This document shows positions 43,234 to 52,340 of a stretch of 64,000 bases of DNA, piece by piece. The notes below the pieces were generated by a model. It saw only the letters and a program-made list of their open reading frames with translations. It made no database searches and was not told the origin of the DNA. Source of the DNA: Acidobacteriota bacterium (GTDB taxonomy: Bacteria; Acidobacteriota; Terriglobia; Terriglobales; Acidobacteriaceae); NCBI GenBank assembly GCA_023410055.1, contig JAEYQK010000106.1:33948-97947 (forward strand), written 5' to 3'. A program made the translations under genes and the position numbers. Numbering within the stretch: the first letter of the stretch is position 1; every line of letters begins with the position of its first letter.

Positions 43234-45686
43234 TCGGAATGCAGCATGTCCCGGACAACGTGGGCGAGTTCGTTCAGAGAGAACGGTTTCTGAACAAATC
43301 TTATATGGTCGGTCAGCATTTCAGGTTCGATGGCTTCGTCAGTGTAGCCCGACATCAGGAGTGTCTTGAGTCCGGGGCGGACAACGCTTAGCTTCTCTGA
43401 GAGTTGTCTTCCCGTCATCTTCGGCATCACGACATCTGTGATGAGCAGGTCAATTTTCCCAGCGAACGAACCGGCGAGGTGCTCTGCGTCTTCACCTGAC
43501 GCTGCATTCAGGACCTTATATCCGCGCTGCTGCAGGAAGTGACACATGCAGGTGCGTAATGCAGTCTCATCTTCGGCTACCAGGAGCGTTTCGTTTCCGC
43601 GCTCGGCTGGTGTAGAACTTTCAATGGCTTTTGCCAGGGACTCATCCACTCTCGGGAAGAACACTTCGAAACAAGAGCCGTTACCAGGTTCGCTCGTTAC
43701 GATAATGTCTCCGCCGCTCTGCTTGACTATGCCGTAGACAGTCGCAAGCCCAAGTCCAGTCCCTTTCCCAACGTCCTTGGTCGTGAAGAACGGTTCAAAA
43801 ATCTTTTCCTGTAATTCACGAGACATTCCCGTGCCTGTATCCGCAACCGAAAGGAGTACATAGTGGCCCGGGCCAAGGTTGGTTCGTTTCGAACCCGACG
43901 TTATCTCGATGTTCTTGGTCTCTATGCTCAATCGCCCACCGTCGGGCATGGCGTCCCGAGCGTTGACGCAGAGGTTGAGAAGTACTTGCGTCATCTGGTC
44001 CGGATCCGCATTGATGGGCCACAAATGATCGGCGGCGCGGAACGAAACTCGGATGGGCTCTCCAATGAGCCTTCGGACCATATCTACCGTTTCCCTGATG
44101 ACGTTGTTGAGATCGATGATCTTGGGAGCGAGAAGCTGCTTTCTGCTGAATGCAAGCATCTGGCGAGTCAGGCCTGCTGCCCTATCCGTCGCCTTCAGTA
44201 TCTGCTGTGTGTGATCGCAAACAGGGTGGTTTGGCGGAAGCTCGCATTCGGCCAACTGAGCGTAGGATCCGATCACCGTCAAAATGTTGTTGAAGTCGTG
44301 TGCTATCCCTCCGGCCAGGCGTCCAAGGGACTCGAGCTTCTGCGCCTGCCGGAACTGCCGTTCCATCTCCTGTGCGTGCTTCTGCGCGGTTAGGTCCCTA
44401 GCCATCGTAGAACTGCCGATTAAATTGCCTGAAGCGTCTCGCATCGGAGAGACGGTCACTGCGACCGGTTTCGATTCTCCAGATCGTGTCAGGAGACTAG
44501 TCTCGAAGTGGTCCAGCGTTCGACCTCGTTTGACGATGTCCAGCACCGAGGCGGCTTCCTGAGCGTGATCGGAAGGGAACAGGGTCGAGAACGACTTGCC
44601 GATGATTTCAAGAGCTTTGTAGCCGTAGAGTCGCTCTGCACCTCGATTCCAAGTGAGAATATCGCCTTCCACTGACAGTGAAATCACCGGATCATCGGCG
44701 CTCTCGACAATCCGCGCCAGGCGAATGATCTCCTGCTGTGCTTTTCTCAGATTGGATAGATCAAGCACGAAGGCGACGCCCTCGCTACCACCTCGCTCGA
44801 ATAATGCCCCACCGAGCATGACCGGGATTCTTGAGCCGTTCTTTCGGATGAACTCTTTCTCGTATGTACGGAAAACGCCGTTGTCCCTGAGTTGTCGAAC
44901 TGCATCCTCGTCCAATTGCTCATATTCCGGAGGAGTGATGTCTCTCCACTTGAGCTTTCCGATTTCTTCTTCCGAATAGCCAACGATATCCAAGAACGCC
45001 TTATTAGCGTTCTTCATCCTGCCGTCTAGATCCCAGAACAGGACACCGATGATGTCAGACTGAACGAGGCGCCGAAGTCTGGATTCGCTTCTGGCGAGCG
45101 CGTCATGCGAGTGCTTCGATGTGGTGACGTCTTCAACCATCATCACCACAAGACCGCGATTTTTTCCCGTGCCCTCGATCAGCGATGCGGATGCGGTTCC
45201 CCAAACTTCCTGCCCATCCCGCCGGTGATACTTCCGTTCTGATTTGTATGCGATTCTCTTCTCGACCAGAAGCTCAAACAGTCGATTGGCCTCGTCCAGT
45301 TGTTCGGGAGCGATCCAGTCTCGAATTGAAGTGTTGATTAGCTCGTTCTTCGGAGAACAAAGAAATCGGGAGAAAGCGTCGTTGCAGTCGACCAGTTGTC
45401 CCTCTAGATTCATAAGAACAATTCCGATCTGGGATTGTTCAAATATGTGAGTGAGTGTCTTCTCTGTTTTTGTAGCTGTGTTGATGTGATACTTGGCCGC
45501 AGCGTAGAGAAGCAGCGCTGTAACAGAGACAAACAGCATCCCCTTGCCGATGTGGATAAACTCGTCCCGAAAGGAGATACCTACAAAAAGATCCGTTCCC
45601 ACGATCCAGATGGTCGAGAACGCAAGGTAAGTGAGCGCCAGGATTCGCGGAATCTTCGTCGACTTTCGGGTGCTGTTTAGAGACAT
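43230..45686 (-). CDS. Membrane hybrid histidine kinase with three PAS domains
   Basis: This 818-residue kinase has two N-terminal membrane segments (about residues 14-35 and 48-63). Three PAS domains follow (about 75-190, 205-315, 325-435). The HisKA domain has His463 in GGIAHDFNN, followed by an HATPase domain. The C-terminal receiver has phospho-acceptor Asp751 in LITDVVMPKMTG. It has the same kinase and receiver architecture as the kinase at 9350-11650. No partner regulator is adjacent, so the receiver may be the end point or pass phosphate to an unlinked protein. The ATG at 45686 starts the first membrane segment. Confidence 0.9.
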   Translation of the reverse strand: MSLNSTRKSTKIPRILALTYLAFSTIWIVGTDLFVGISFRDEFIHIGKGMLFVSVTALLLYAAAKYHINTATKTEKTLTHIFEQSQIGIVLMNLEGQLVDCNDAFSRFLCSPKNELINTSIRDWIAPEQLDEANRLFELLVEKRIAYKSERKYHRRDGQEVWGTASASLIEGTGKNRGLVVMMVEDVTTSKHSHDALARSESRLRRLVQSDIIGVLFWDLDGRMKNANKAFLDIVGYSEEEIGKLKWRDITPPEYEQLDEDAVRQLRDNGVFRTYEKEFIRKNGSRIPVMLGGALFERGGSEGVAFVLDLSNLRKAQQEIIRLARIVESADDPVISLSVEGDILTWNRGAERLYGYKALEIIGKSFSTLFPSDHAQEAASVLDIVKRGRTLDHFETSLLTRSGESKPVAVTVSPMRDASGNLIGSSTMARDLTAQKHAQEMERQFRQAQKLESLGRLAGGIAHDFNNILTVIGSYAQLAECELPPNHPVCDHTQQILKATDRAAGLTRQMLAFSRKQLLAPKIIDLNNVIRETVDMVRRLIGEPIRVSFRAADHLWPINADPDQMTQVLLNLCVNARDAMPDGGRLSIETKNIEITSGSKRTNLGPGHYVLLSVADTGTGMSRELQEKIFEPFFTTKDVGKGTGLGLATVYGIVKQSGGDIIVTSEPGNGSCFEVFFPRVDESLAKAIESSTPAERGNETLLVAEDETALRTCMCHFLQQRGYKVLNAASGEDAEHLAGSFAGKIDLLITDVVMPKMTGRQLSEKLSVVRPGLKTLLMSGYTDEAIEPEMLTDHIRFVQKPFSLNELAHVVRDMLHSD

Positions 45687-45862
45687 GAGCAGTGAGGCTC
45701 TATCGAAACTTTTGCGAATATGGACGAAAGACCGCTAACAACCATCACGCGGCCGTGAGCCGCTCTGCTATTCGTCGCCATAATAACCCATTCTGCGATG
45801 ACTCGGACTGGAAGTTTTGCATCTGGGTGCTGGGCATGGCGTCTATCCCAAGGGAGGCATTG

Positions 45863-46336
45863 ATGGAGAAGGCTACATTCGCGGCAGGGTGTTTCTGGGG
45901 TGTTGAGGCCGAGTTCCGGGCGGTCAAAGGAGTCACAAACGTCACCGTTGGCTACAGTGGCGGGAATACTTTAAATCCGAGCTACCGCGATGTATGTACC
46001 GGCACGACCGGTCATGCGGAATCGGTGCTCGTGGAGTTTGACCCTGCCCAGGTCAGCTACAAACAGCTCGTCGAAGCTTTCTGGCAGCTTCATGACCCCA
46101 CTACTCTGAATCGTCAGGGGCCAGATTATGGCTCTCAGTATCGCTCCGCGATCTTTTTTCACTCTCCCGAGCAGGAAGCAATCGCACGGGAATCAAAGCG
46201 AGAGCTCGAAGCCAGCGGGCGACTGGACCGCCCGATCGTGACCCAGATTCAGCAGGCAGGAGAATTTTACCGGGCAGAGGAGTATCACCAGCGCTATCTC
46301 GAAAAGCGCGGCGCCGCAAGTTGCCGCTTGGCATGA
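45863..46336 (+). CDS. msrA: Peptide methionine sulfoxide reductase A
   Basis: This 157-residue enzyme repairs methionine-S-sulfoxide in proteins. The catalytic Cys10 is in the signature GCFWG, and TTGHAESVLVEFDP, the DPTTLNRQGPDYGSQYRSAIF block and EEYHQRYL follow. Resolving Cys is probably the one near the end (AASCRLA). An upstream frame exists to 45692, but the ATG at 45863 has GGGAGG at good spacing and matches the normal protein length. The lut genes follow. Confidence 0.93.
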   Translation: MEKATFAAGCFWGVEAEFRAVKGVTNVTVGYSGGNTLNPSYRDVCTGTTGHAESVLVEFDPAQVSYKQLVEAFWQLHDPTTLNRQGPDYGSQYRSAIFFHSPEQEAIARESKRELEASGRLDRPIVTQIQQAGEFYRAEEYHQRYLEKRGAASCRLA

Positions 46337-46393
46337 CATAACTTGCATCTGATTCTGAAGACGGCTGAGCGTTCGGGACAGGTGCTACGGACA

Positions 46394-47143
46394 ATGCCAA
46401 AGACCGCTCTTTTCATTCCCTGCTATATCGACCAGTTCTACCCTTCGGTTGGGCTCGCCACCTTGCGAGTTCTTCGCAAGTTGGGTATCTCGCTGGAATA
46501 TCCCCAAGAGCAAACTTGCTGTGGACAGCCGATGGCAAATTCCGGTTGTGCCGAAGACGCGCGCCCTCTTGCCGAGAAGTTTCTGCGCATCTTTGCGAAC
46601 TACGACCAAGTCATCTGTCCCTCGGGAAGTTGTGTCTCGATGGTGCGCAATCACTATGACCAATGGTTAAGTGGGAAGCCCGGGTTCGATCATCTCCGTG
46701 CGAATACCTTTGAGCTTTGTGAGTATCTGGTGGATGTTGCGAAGGTGCAGAAGGTAGACGGTGAATTTTCGAAGAAGGTCGGACTGCACATGAGCTGTCA
46801 TGGTTTGAGGGAACTGAGGAATGCGCGATCGTCCGAACGAATGATCAAGCCATTCAACAAAGTTCGTAGCCTACTGGAGCAATTGCGCGGCATCGAACTG
46901 GTAGAACTCACGCGTCCGGATGAGTGCTGTGGATTCGGAGGCACGTTTGCCGTAACGGAAGAGGCGGTTTCGTCACTAATGGGGCGCGACCGCATCGCCG
47001 ACCACGAGAGTGCCGGCGCCGAAGTTATCACCGCCGTGGACATGTCCTGCCTGATGCACTTGCAGGGCCTGATCGAGCGTGGCAACAGGCCCCTTCGCGT
47101 GATGCATGTTGCGGAGATTCTGGAAGGCGCGAGGCTGTCATGA
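46394..47143 (+). CDS. lutA: L-lactate utilization protein LutA (CCG-domain subunit)
   Basis: This 249-residue protein is the CCG-domain subunit of the LutABC L-lactate oxidase complex. It has two Cys-rich CCG repeats: TCCGQPMANSGC and DECCGFGG, plus LHMSCHGLREL. Such repeats bind an iron-sulfur or heterodisulfide-type centre. The start at 46394 begins MPKTALFIPCYIDQFYPSV, the usual N-terminus. A weak ribosome binding site precedes it. The stop overlaps the lutB start by four bases, so translation is coupled. The three genes are in the usual A-B-C order. Confidence 0.93.
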   Translation: MPKTALFIPCYIDQFYPSVGLATLRVLRKLGISLEYPQEQTCCGQPMANSGCAEDARPLAEKFLRIFANYDQVICPSGSCVSMVRNHYDQWLSGKPGFDHLRANTFELCEYLVDVAKVQKVDGEFSKKVGLHMSCHGLRELRNARSSERMIKPFNKVRSLLEQLRGIELVELTRPDECCGFGGTFAVTEEAVSSLMGRDRIADHESAGAEVITAVDMSCLMHLQGLIERGNRPLRVMHVAEILEGARLS

Positions 47144-48504
47144 GCAGCCATCCTGAAAAAGCGGCGATTTTTGCCGCAGACGAACCGCGTACGCACTGGC
47201 ACGATCAGGCTCTCTGGTTCGTTCGTCTGAAGCGCGATCGTCAGGCTGCCAGTATTCCTGAATGGGAGATGCTGCGCGAAACAGCATCCGCAATTAAGGC
47301 TCATACACTCTCGCGAATTGCCAATTATCTTGAACAGTTCGAGAAGAACGCAACGGCCAACGGCATAAAGGTCCACTGGGCCCGTGATGCCGAAGAACAC
47401 AACGCCATTGTGCACAGGATACTTGCCGAACGGGGCGTGACTCGGCTTGTGAAATCGAAATCGATGCTGACGGAAGAGTGCCACCTGAATCCGTATCTTC
47501 AGGCCCGCGGCATCGAGGTTACCGACACGGACCTTGGCGAACGCATCGTCCAACTGCGTCATGAACCGCCCAGCCACATCGTCCTTCCCGCGATTCATCT
47601 CAAGAAGGAAGACATCGGTGAGCTGTTCTACGAACAGCTGGGAACGGACAAGGGCGCCTGGGATCCAAAGTATCTGACAGAAGCTGCTCGCCAGCACCTG
47701 CGGCAGCGCTTTCTGTCAGCGCAAGCCGGGTTGACCGGAGTCAATTTCGCCATCGCCGAGACGGGCGGATTCGTCGTCTGCACAAACGAAGGCAATGCCG
47801 ATATGGGCACCAGCCTGCCACCCATTCACATAGCCTGCATGGGCTTTGAAAAGATCATTCCCCGGCTGAAGGACCTCGGAGTATTCCTGCGTCTGCTCGC
47901 TCGAAGTGCCACCGGCCAGCCTGTGACCACGTACACCACACACTTCCATGGCCCGATGAAGGGCGGGGAGTTGCACGTCATCATCGTCGACAATGGCCGC
48001 AGCGAGATTCTGGCTCAGGATACGTTTCGGCGCTCGCTGACATGCATCCGCTGCGGAGCGTGCATGAATACCTGTCCGGTATTTCGGCGTTCAGGAGGAT
48101 ACAGCTACGGATACATCGTTCCCGGCCCGATTGGATCGCTGCTTGCCCCCCAGCGCGATGCGGAGAAATACGCAAGCCTGCCGTTTGCCTCCAGCCTCTG
48201 TGGATCATGCTCCGATGTGTGCCCGGTGAAGATCGATCTGCACCACGAACTCTATGAATTCCGTCAAGTTCTGGTCCGTAAGAAAGCCGTGCCGCTGCGA
48301 AAGCGCCTCGCTATGAAAGTGATGGGATGGGTGCTGGCGCGTCCATGGGCTTATCGACTGGCTGGAAGACTCATGCGCTGGTTCATGCGCATCGCCCCAC
48401 GCAGTATTGTTTATAACCGCCTCAATGACTGGGGACGCCAGCGGGAACTGCCACCCGCCCCAAAGCAGACGTTCCGTGAACTGGCAAAGAAGGAGGCGCT
48501 ATGA
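47140..48504 (+). CDS. lutB: L-lactate utilization protein LutB (iron-sulfur subunit)
   Basis: This 454-residue subunit has two [4Fe-4S] motifs: CIRCGACMNTCP (with FRRSGG downstream) and CGSCSDVCP. The core resembles the LutB/YkgF family (SKSMLTEECHLN, NFAIAETGGFV, GPMKGGELHVII). It passes electrons from lactate oxidation. The longer upstream frame is inside lutA. The ATG at 47140 overlaps the lutA stop by four bases. The C-terminal half ends in a basic segment, and lutC starts four bases before the stop. Confidence 0.94.
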   Translation: MSSHPEKAAIFAADEPRTHWHDQALWFVRLKRDRQAASIPEWEMLRETASAIKAHTLSRIANYLEQFEKNATANGIKVHWARDAEEHNAIVHRILAERGVTRLVKSKSMLTEECHLNPYLQARGIEVTDTDLGERIVQLRHEPPSHIVLPAIHLKKEDIGELFYEQLGTDKGAWDPKYLTEAARQHLRQRFLSAQAGLTGVNFAIAETGGFVVCTNEGNADMGTSLPPIHIACMGFEKIIPRLKDLGVFLRLLARSATGQPVTTYTTHFHGPMKGGELHVIIVDNGRSEILAQDTFRRSLTCIRCGACMNTCPVFRRSGGYSYGYIVPGPIGSLLAPQRDAEKYASLPFASSLCGSCSDVCPVKIDLHHELYEFRQVLVRKKAVPLRKRLAMKVMGWVLARPWAYRLAGRLMRWFMRIAPRSIVYNRLNDWGRQRELPPAPKQTFRELAKKEAL

Positions 48505-49091
48505 GCAGCCGCAATCAGATGCTGGCTACTTTGCGCCGCAGTTCTCCTCCATTGTCGCCGTTGCCAGAGCCTCCTGCCGGCATTGTTTGCTCAGATCCGG
48601 AGTCCCAGTTTGCGGGAACATTTACCTCGGTCGGAGGCAAGTTCCTTCGCGTCCAGAGCTCTGCGGAAGCGAATGCGGAGTTGGCCAAGAGTGAAGCTTA
48701 CGCGAATGCCGAAGGAATCGTTTCTCTCGTCGACGGTGTTGGACGGTCCACTGTCGAGGTTGCCAGCCTGGGCAGGCCGCACGAGCTTGAAGGTCTTGAT
48801 GTAGCCATACTTCCCGGCGATTTCGGTGTGGCCGAGAACGGAGCCGTCTGGATTCCCGGCCGTGCGTTAGGCCCGCAGCGCGCTATCTTCGTTATCGCTC
48901 AACACCTCGTTCTCGTTGTTCCCGCCGGACAACTCGTAGATACCATGCATCAGGCCTACGATCGACTGAGAATTGAACGACCAGGATTCGGGGTCTTCAT
49001 CTCCGGACCTTCCAAAACCGCCGATATCGAACAGTCGCTTGTTATGGGCGCCCAAGGCCCCAGAAGTTGCACGCTCTTCTTGTTGGGATAA
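48501..49091 (+). CDS. lutC: L-lactate utilization protein LutC
   Basis: This 196-residue LUD-domain protein completes the L-lactate oxidation complex. The conserved blocks are GVAENGAVWIPGRALG, AIFVIAQHLVLVVPAGQLVDTMH and FGVFISGPSKTADIEQSLVMGAQGP. The start overlaps the lutB stop by four bases. The final residues CTLFLLG are typical. With lutA and lutB it makes lactate carbon available as pyruvate. Confidence 0.94.
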   Translation: MSSRNQMLATLRRSSPPLSPLPEPPAGIVCSDPESQFAGTFTSVGGKFLRVQSSAEANAELAKSEAYANAEGIVSLVDGVGRSTVEVASLGRPHELEGLDVAILPGDFGVAENGAVWIPGRALGPQRAIFVIAQHLVLVVPAGQLVDTMHQAYDRLRIERPGFGVFISGPSKTADIEQSLVMGAQGPRSCTLFLLG

Positions 49092-49138
49092 AAAACAGGT
49101 TTCGAAGCCTCGCAATCCTCCCGCTCCGAAACCTGTTG
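49091..49138 (-). terminator. Terminator for the stress-protein gene (minus strand)
   Basis: Arms AACAGGTTTCG (49095-49105) and CGAAACCTGTT (49128-49138) are perfectly complementary over 11 bases. On the minus strand the stem is followed by at least six T bases, opposite AAAAAA at 49091-49096. It therefore ends the universal-stress-protein transcript and may also act weakly after lutC. Confidence 0.8.
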
Positions 49139-49154
49139 AAAGCGAACCCCGTTC

Positions 49155-50060
49155 TCAATGACTGACAGTCAGCACTGGGCACGGCGCCGCGCAAACGACT
49201 TCATGCGCGCAGCTCCATGGTGAATGAGCGGCAAGCGTCGCCCCATGATGCGCTCCGATGATGATGAGATCAGCGTTCCTGTCAGCAGCCGTCTCGAGAA
49301 TTCTTTCATCCGGCTCTCCGATCTTGATGGCTATATCACACCACGGCACATCTTTGGGCAACAGCGGTGAAATTCGCTTCCTTGCTGAAGCGACAGCCTC
49401 TTCCAAGTAGTTCGGGACAGCGGCTGACATTTCAGTGTTCTCTTGGGCAGCATGGAAAAAGATCAGTCGAGATTTGTTTTGTGCGGCAATCAGGTGTCCC
49501 CATTTTGCGAGTTCCAGCGATTTTGGGGATAGATCAAGCGCCAGCAGAATGGTTCCGAACCTGCCGTTCGTGGGACCGGTCTTGCTCGCGCCGGGACCGA
49601 TCGTCATTACCGGACAATCCGAGCGCCGGAATACCTGTTCTGCTACAGACCCAAGAATGAGCTGTCGGACTCCTCGGCGTCCGTGAGTTCCCATCACTAT
49701 TACCGAAGTTCCGTCTTGCTCACGCGCGACCCCGCACACCGCGTTCCAAATCGCGCCACGATGAATGCTGGTTTCGTGGCGCACCGTTTTGACCATTTCG
49801 TTATCTGCCAAAGCCGCCAGATCTCGTCGTGCTATTTCCTCCTCCATCGCGGGTTCCATGTAGGGAACTCCGAGGGGGCCAGCCGGGATTGGCGTTCCGA
49901 CAACATTCACCAGATGTAGCGTTGCATTGTTCTGTTGAGCCAGCACGCAGGCATAGGGTAGAGCTGCCTGGGCGCAGGCCGAAAAGTCGGTTGGGAAAAT
50001 AACTCTGTCAATTCTGGCGAGCGGCTCAAGACTCAGAGCCGCAGAGGTGGCTGGCATCAT
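49155..50060 (-). CDS. Universal stress protein with two UspA domains
   Basis: This 301-residue protein has two tandem Usp domains (about 15-150 and 165-300). The first has VIVMGTHGRRGVRQLILGSVAEQV, whose ATP-binding Gly loop G-2x-G-9x-G-S is typical. The second has LIIIGAHHGATLAAHSPWS, where the loop is degenerate. Tandem UspA proteins are linked to anaerobic, starvation or redox stress. Two adjacent ATGs (50060 and 50057) follow a strong GGAGG. The gene is divergent from the hydrogenase operon with a 258-base gap between them, which holds a CRP/FNR-type palindrome. Confidence 0.9.
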   Translation of the reverse strand: MMPATSAALSLEPLARIDRVIFPTDFSACAQAALPYACVLAQQNNATLHLVNVVGTPIPAGPLGVPYMEPAMEEEIARRDLAALADNEMVKTVRHETSIHRGAIWNAVCGVAREQDGTSVIVMGTHGRRGVRQLILGSVAEQVFRRSDCPVMTIGPGASKTGPTNGRFGTILLALDLSPKSLELAKWGHLIAAQNKSRLIFFHAAQENTEMSAAVPNYLEEAVASARKRISPLLPKDVPWCDIAIKIGEPDERILETAADRNADLIIIGAHHGATLAAHSPWSCAHEVVCAAPCPVLTVSH

Positions 50061-50200
50061 GGGACACCTCCTTCCGAGGACGGCCCCCGTTGGCTACCAT
50101 GTTACTACCACGCAACAGCTTGTCGGTTATGCGTCTCAGTAAAAATTCGAGAGAGGTTCGTTTCCCGAAACAGGAACACTGATACTCTGCTTACGTCGGA

Positions 50201-50244
50201 AAGTGATGCAGGTCACTTCTTTGGGTTACCGAAAGCACTAAATT
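50201..50244 (+). promoter_or_regulatory. CRP/FNR-type operator and possible promoter of the hydrogenase operon
   Basis: AAGTGA (50201-50206) and TCACTT (50213-50218) form a perfect palindrome with a 6-base spacer, as in CRP/FNR-family sites. TAAATT (50239-50244) could be a -10 box, which would put the start of transcription near 50251. The palindrome centre (50209.5) would then be at about -41.5, the usual class II activator position. I saw no clear sigma-54 (GG-N10-GC) element. The gene starts at 50319 with GAGG five bases upstream. Confidence 0.55.
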
Positions 50245-50318
50245 AGTCGGTAAAGCGTCGTAGGGCCGGTGATGTTACTGGGTTGTAGGCAGTAGAACGC
50301 GCAAACAGCGAGGTTTGA

Positions 50319-52340
50319 ATGGCCCATAGCCTGACCACCTGCACGTTCTGTGGAGTTGGCTGCGGTTTGTATCTGGAGACGTCAGGCAACCGCGTCATAG
50401 GTGCCTACCCGAGCATTTCTCACCCCACCAATAAGGGAAGAGTTTGCGTTCGCGGCTGGCATTTGCACGAAGTCGCTAGTTCGCCGGATCGCCTCAAGAC
50501 GCCGCTCATTCGCAGAAATGGCACCCTGAAAGAGGCCACCTGGGACGAAGCGCTACACTTCATTGCCACCCGCCTCCGTCACATACGCGATCTGTACGGT
50601 CCTGATTCCATCGCTTTCCTGGTCTCGCCCCGCTGCTCGAATGAAGAGGCTTATCTCCTCCAGAAACTCGCACGGGCTGTCATAGGTACAAGCAACGTCG
50701 ATCACGGCACAGGAGTTTACTGCAACAACTCCGTCAATGTCTTGCTCGACACGATCGGAGTTGCGGCTTCGACGAACTCCATAGCCGACCTTGGGCACAG
50801 CGACGTAATCCTGGTCGACGCGGTTGATCTCTTCCGCAAACTGCCGACCGTGGGGGGCGCTGTCATTCGCGCCAAGATCAACGGTTCCAAGCTAATCGTT
50901 GTCGGCACCCGTAAGAACCGCATCGCCGAGAGCGCAGACATCTACCTGCCCATTAGGCCTGATACCGAAGCGGTGCTCTACGGAGCCATGACAAAGATCA
51001 TCCTTGATCGCGGACTTCTGCACCGCGGGTTCGTCAGGGATAATTGCAGCGGCTTCGAGGAATTCGCTACTCACGTACGGGAGTATGACCTGCTTAGGGC
51101 AGCCGACATCTGTGGCGTTCCCGCTGATGACATCGAAGCAGCCGCAGTGATGTTCGCGCGTGGTAAAGCGTCGGCAACATTGTTCTCCACCGTCGAGGCG
51201 CGCCAATCCGAGACTGTCCGTGCTCTGATCAATATGGTTCTGCTTACAGGTAACTTGGGCAAAACAGGTGGCGGCATCTTCGCGCTTTCAGAGCAGAACA
51301 ATCTTCAAGGCGTCTGTGATATGGGGATTTTACCCGACCGTTTCCCCGGGTATTGCAAAGTCACCGACGAAAGCTGCCGAACGAAGCTCGAAACGATCTG
51401 GAAGGCCAAGCTCCCTACGTGTCCCGGCATAGGCGCGCGCACCGTACTCACCGACCGTGCGCACGGCACGGTCAAGGCACTGTGGCTGTGCCGCTACAAT
51501 CCGGTGCGATCGGCGTTGTTTGGCGAAGCACACAAGACAATCCCCGAGTTTGATTTTGTCGTCGCTCAACACCCGTTCCTCACAGACGATTCCCGATATG
51601 CGACGGTAGTGCTGCCAACGGTGAATTACGGCGAAGAGGACGTGACCTTCACCAGTACCGAGCGGCGCATTCAACTTGCAAAGAAAGTTGTCGATGGCCC
51701 ATCTGGTCCGATGCCAGCCTGGAAACAGGTTGCGGAGGTCGGCCGAACCATGGGAGCGGCTTGGGACTATGCGTCGGCTGCCGATGTGATGAACGAAATT
51801 CGTCAAGTCGTGCCCTTCTATAGCGGTGCCACATACGCTAACCTTGAGCGCGACTACGGTCGACAGTGGCCTTGCACGAAAGAGCAACCACTTGGCACGC
51901 CTACGCTTTTCTACAACGGCAATATGACCGGGAGAAAGTTTTCGTTCTCCCCCGTCCCCCTGCCCTCGCCAGCGCCCTCGTCGAGTGTGTATCCATTCCG
52001 GCTCGTCTTCGGACATTCGCTCTACTATTGGCACCAGGACGCGCTTGTTCTGAAGAGTGAAACGCTCCGGCGCGAATACAACATACTCTTCCTCGACTAT
52101 CCCAGGGGGTTCGTTGAGATCAACAGTGGCGACGCAAAGCGGTTGAGTATTCGAGACGGAGAGATGATCCGTCTTGCGGCGGCGAAAGGCTCGGCCGAGG
52201 CTACTGCTCGCGTTACGCCGGAGATCAGGGAGGGCACCGTGTTCGTGCCCTATTTTATGGCTGAAGTTGAAAAGAACATCTTCGGTGCCGCCGGAGATGC
52301 TGACCGGACCGTGCCGGTTCGCGTGGAGAAGATCGCATGA
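50319..52340 (+). CDS. Molybdopterin oxidoreductase resembling FdhF, without key formate residues
   Basis: This 673-residue protein has an N-terminal [4Fe-4S] site (Cys8, 11, 15, 43) and the bis-molybdopterin-guanine-dinucleotide fold of the formate dehydrogenase H type. Cys135 lies where E. coli FdhF has the metal-ligand Sec140, with codon TGC and not TGA. The next residue in formate dehydrogenases is a catalytic His, but here it is Asn. Arg333 of FdhF lies in VRGQNNVQG, and here the aligned block is LSEQNNLQG, so Ser replaces Arg. These residues take part in formate oxidation, so canonical formate dehydrogenase activity is doubtful. It overlaps the next gene by four bases. It could be an electron-transfer subunit or an enzyme with another substrate. 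Confidence 0.85.
   Translation: MAHSLTTCTFCGVGCGLYLETSGNRVIGAYPSISHPTNKGRVCVRGWHLHEVASSPDRLKTPLIRRNGTLKEATWDEALHFIATRLRHIRDLYGPDSIAFLVSPRCSNEEAYLLQKLARAVIGTSNVDHGTGVYCNNSVNVLLDTIGVAASTNSIADLGHSDVILVDAVDLFRKLPTVGGAVIRAKINGSKLIVVGTRKNRIAESADIYLPIRPDTEAVLYGAMTKIILDRGLLHRGFVRDNCSGFEEFATHVREYDLLRAADICGVPADDIEAAAVMFARGKASATLFSTVEARQSETVRALINMVLLTGNLGKTGGGIFALSEQNNLQGVCDMGILPDRFPGYCKVTDESCRTKLETIWKAKLPTCPGIGARTVLTDRAHGTVKALWLCRYNPVRSALFGEAHKTIPEFDFVVAQHPFLTDDSRYATVVLPTVNYGEEDVTFTSTERRIQLAKKVVDGPSGPMPAWKQVAEVGRTMGAAWDYASAADVMNEIRQVVPFYSGATYANLERDYGRQWPCTKEQPLGTPTLFYNGNMTGRKFSFSPVPLPSPAPSSSVYPFRLVFGHSLYYWHQDALVLKSETLRREYNILFLDYPRGFVEINSGDAKRLSIRDGEMIRLAAAKGSAEATARVTPEIREGTVFVPYFMAEVEKNIFGAAGDADRTVPVRVEKIA

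Noticed and set aside
46394..49091. lutABC as part of the hydrogenase system
   Set aside because: The genes are a complete lactate unit ended by its own spacing and separated from the hydrogenase operon by a minus-strand gene; proximity alone does not link them.
50718..50726. Possible selenocysteine site in the FdhF-like protein
   Set aside because: The codon at the metal-ligand position is TGC (Cys), with no in-frame TGA and no nearby element that I recognise as needed for Sec insertion.
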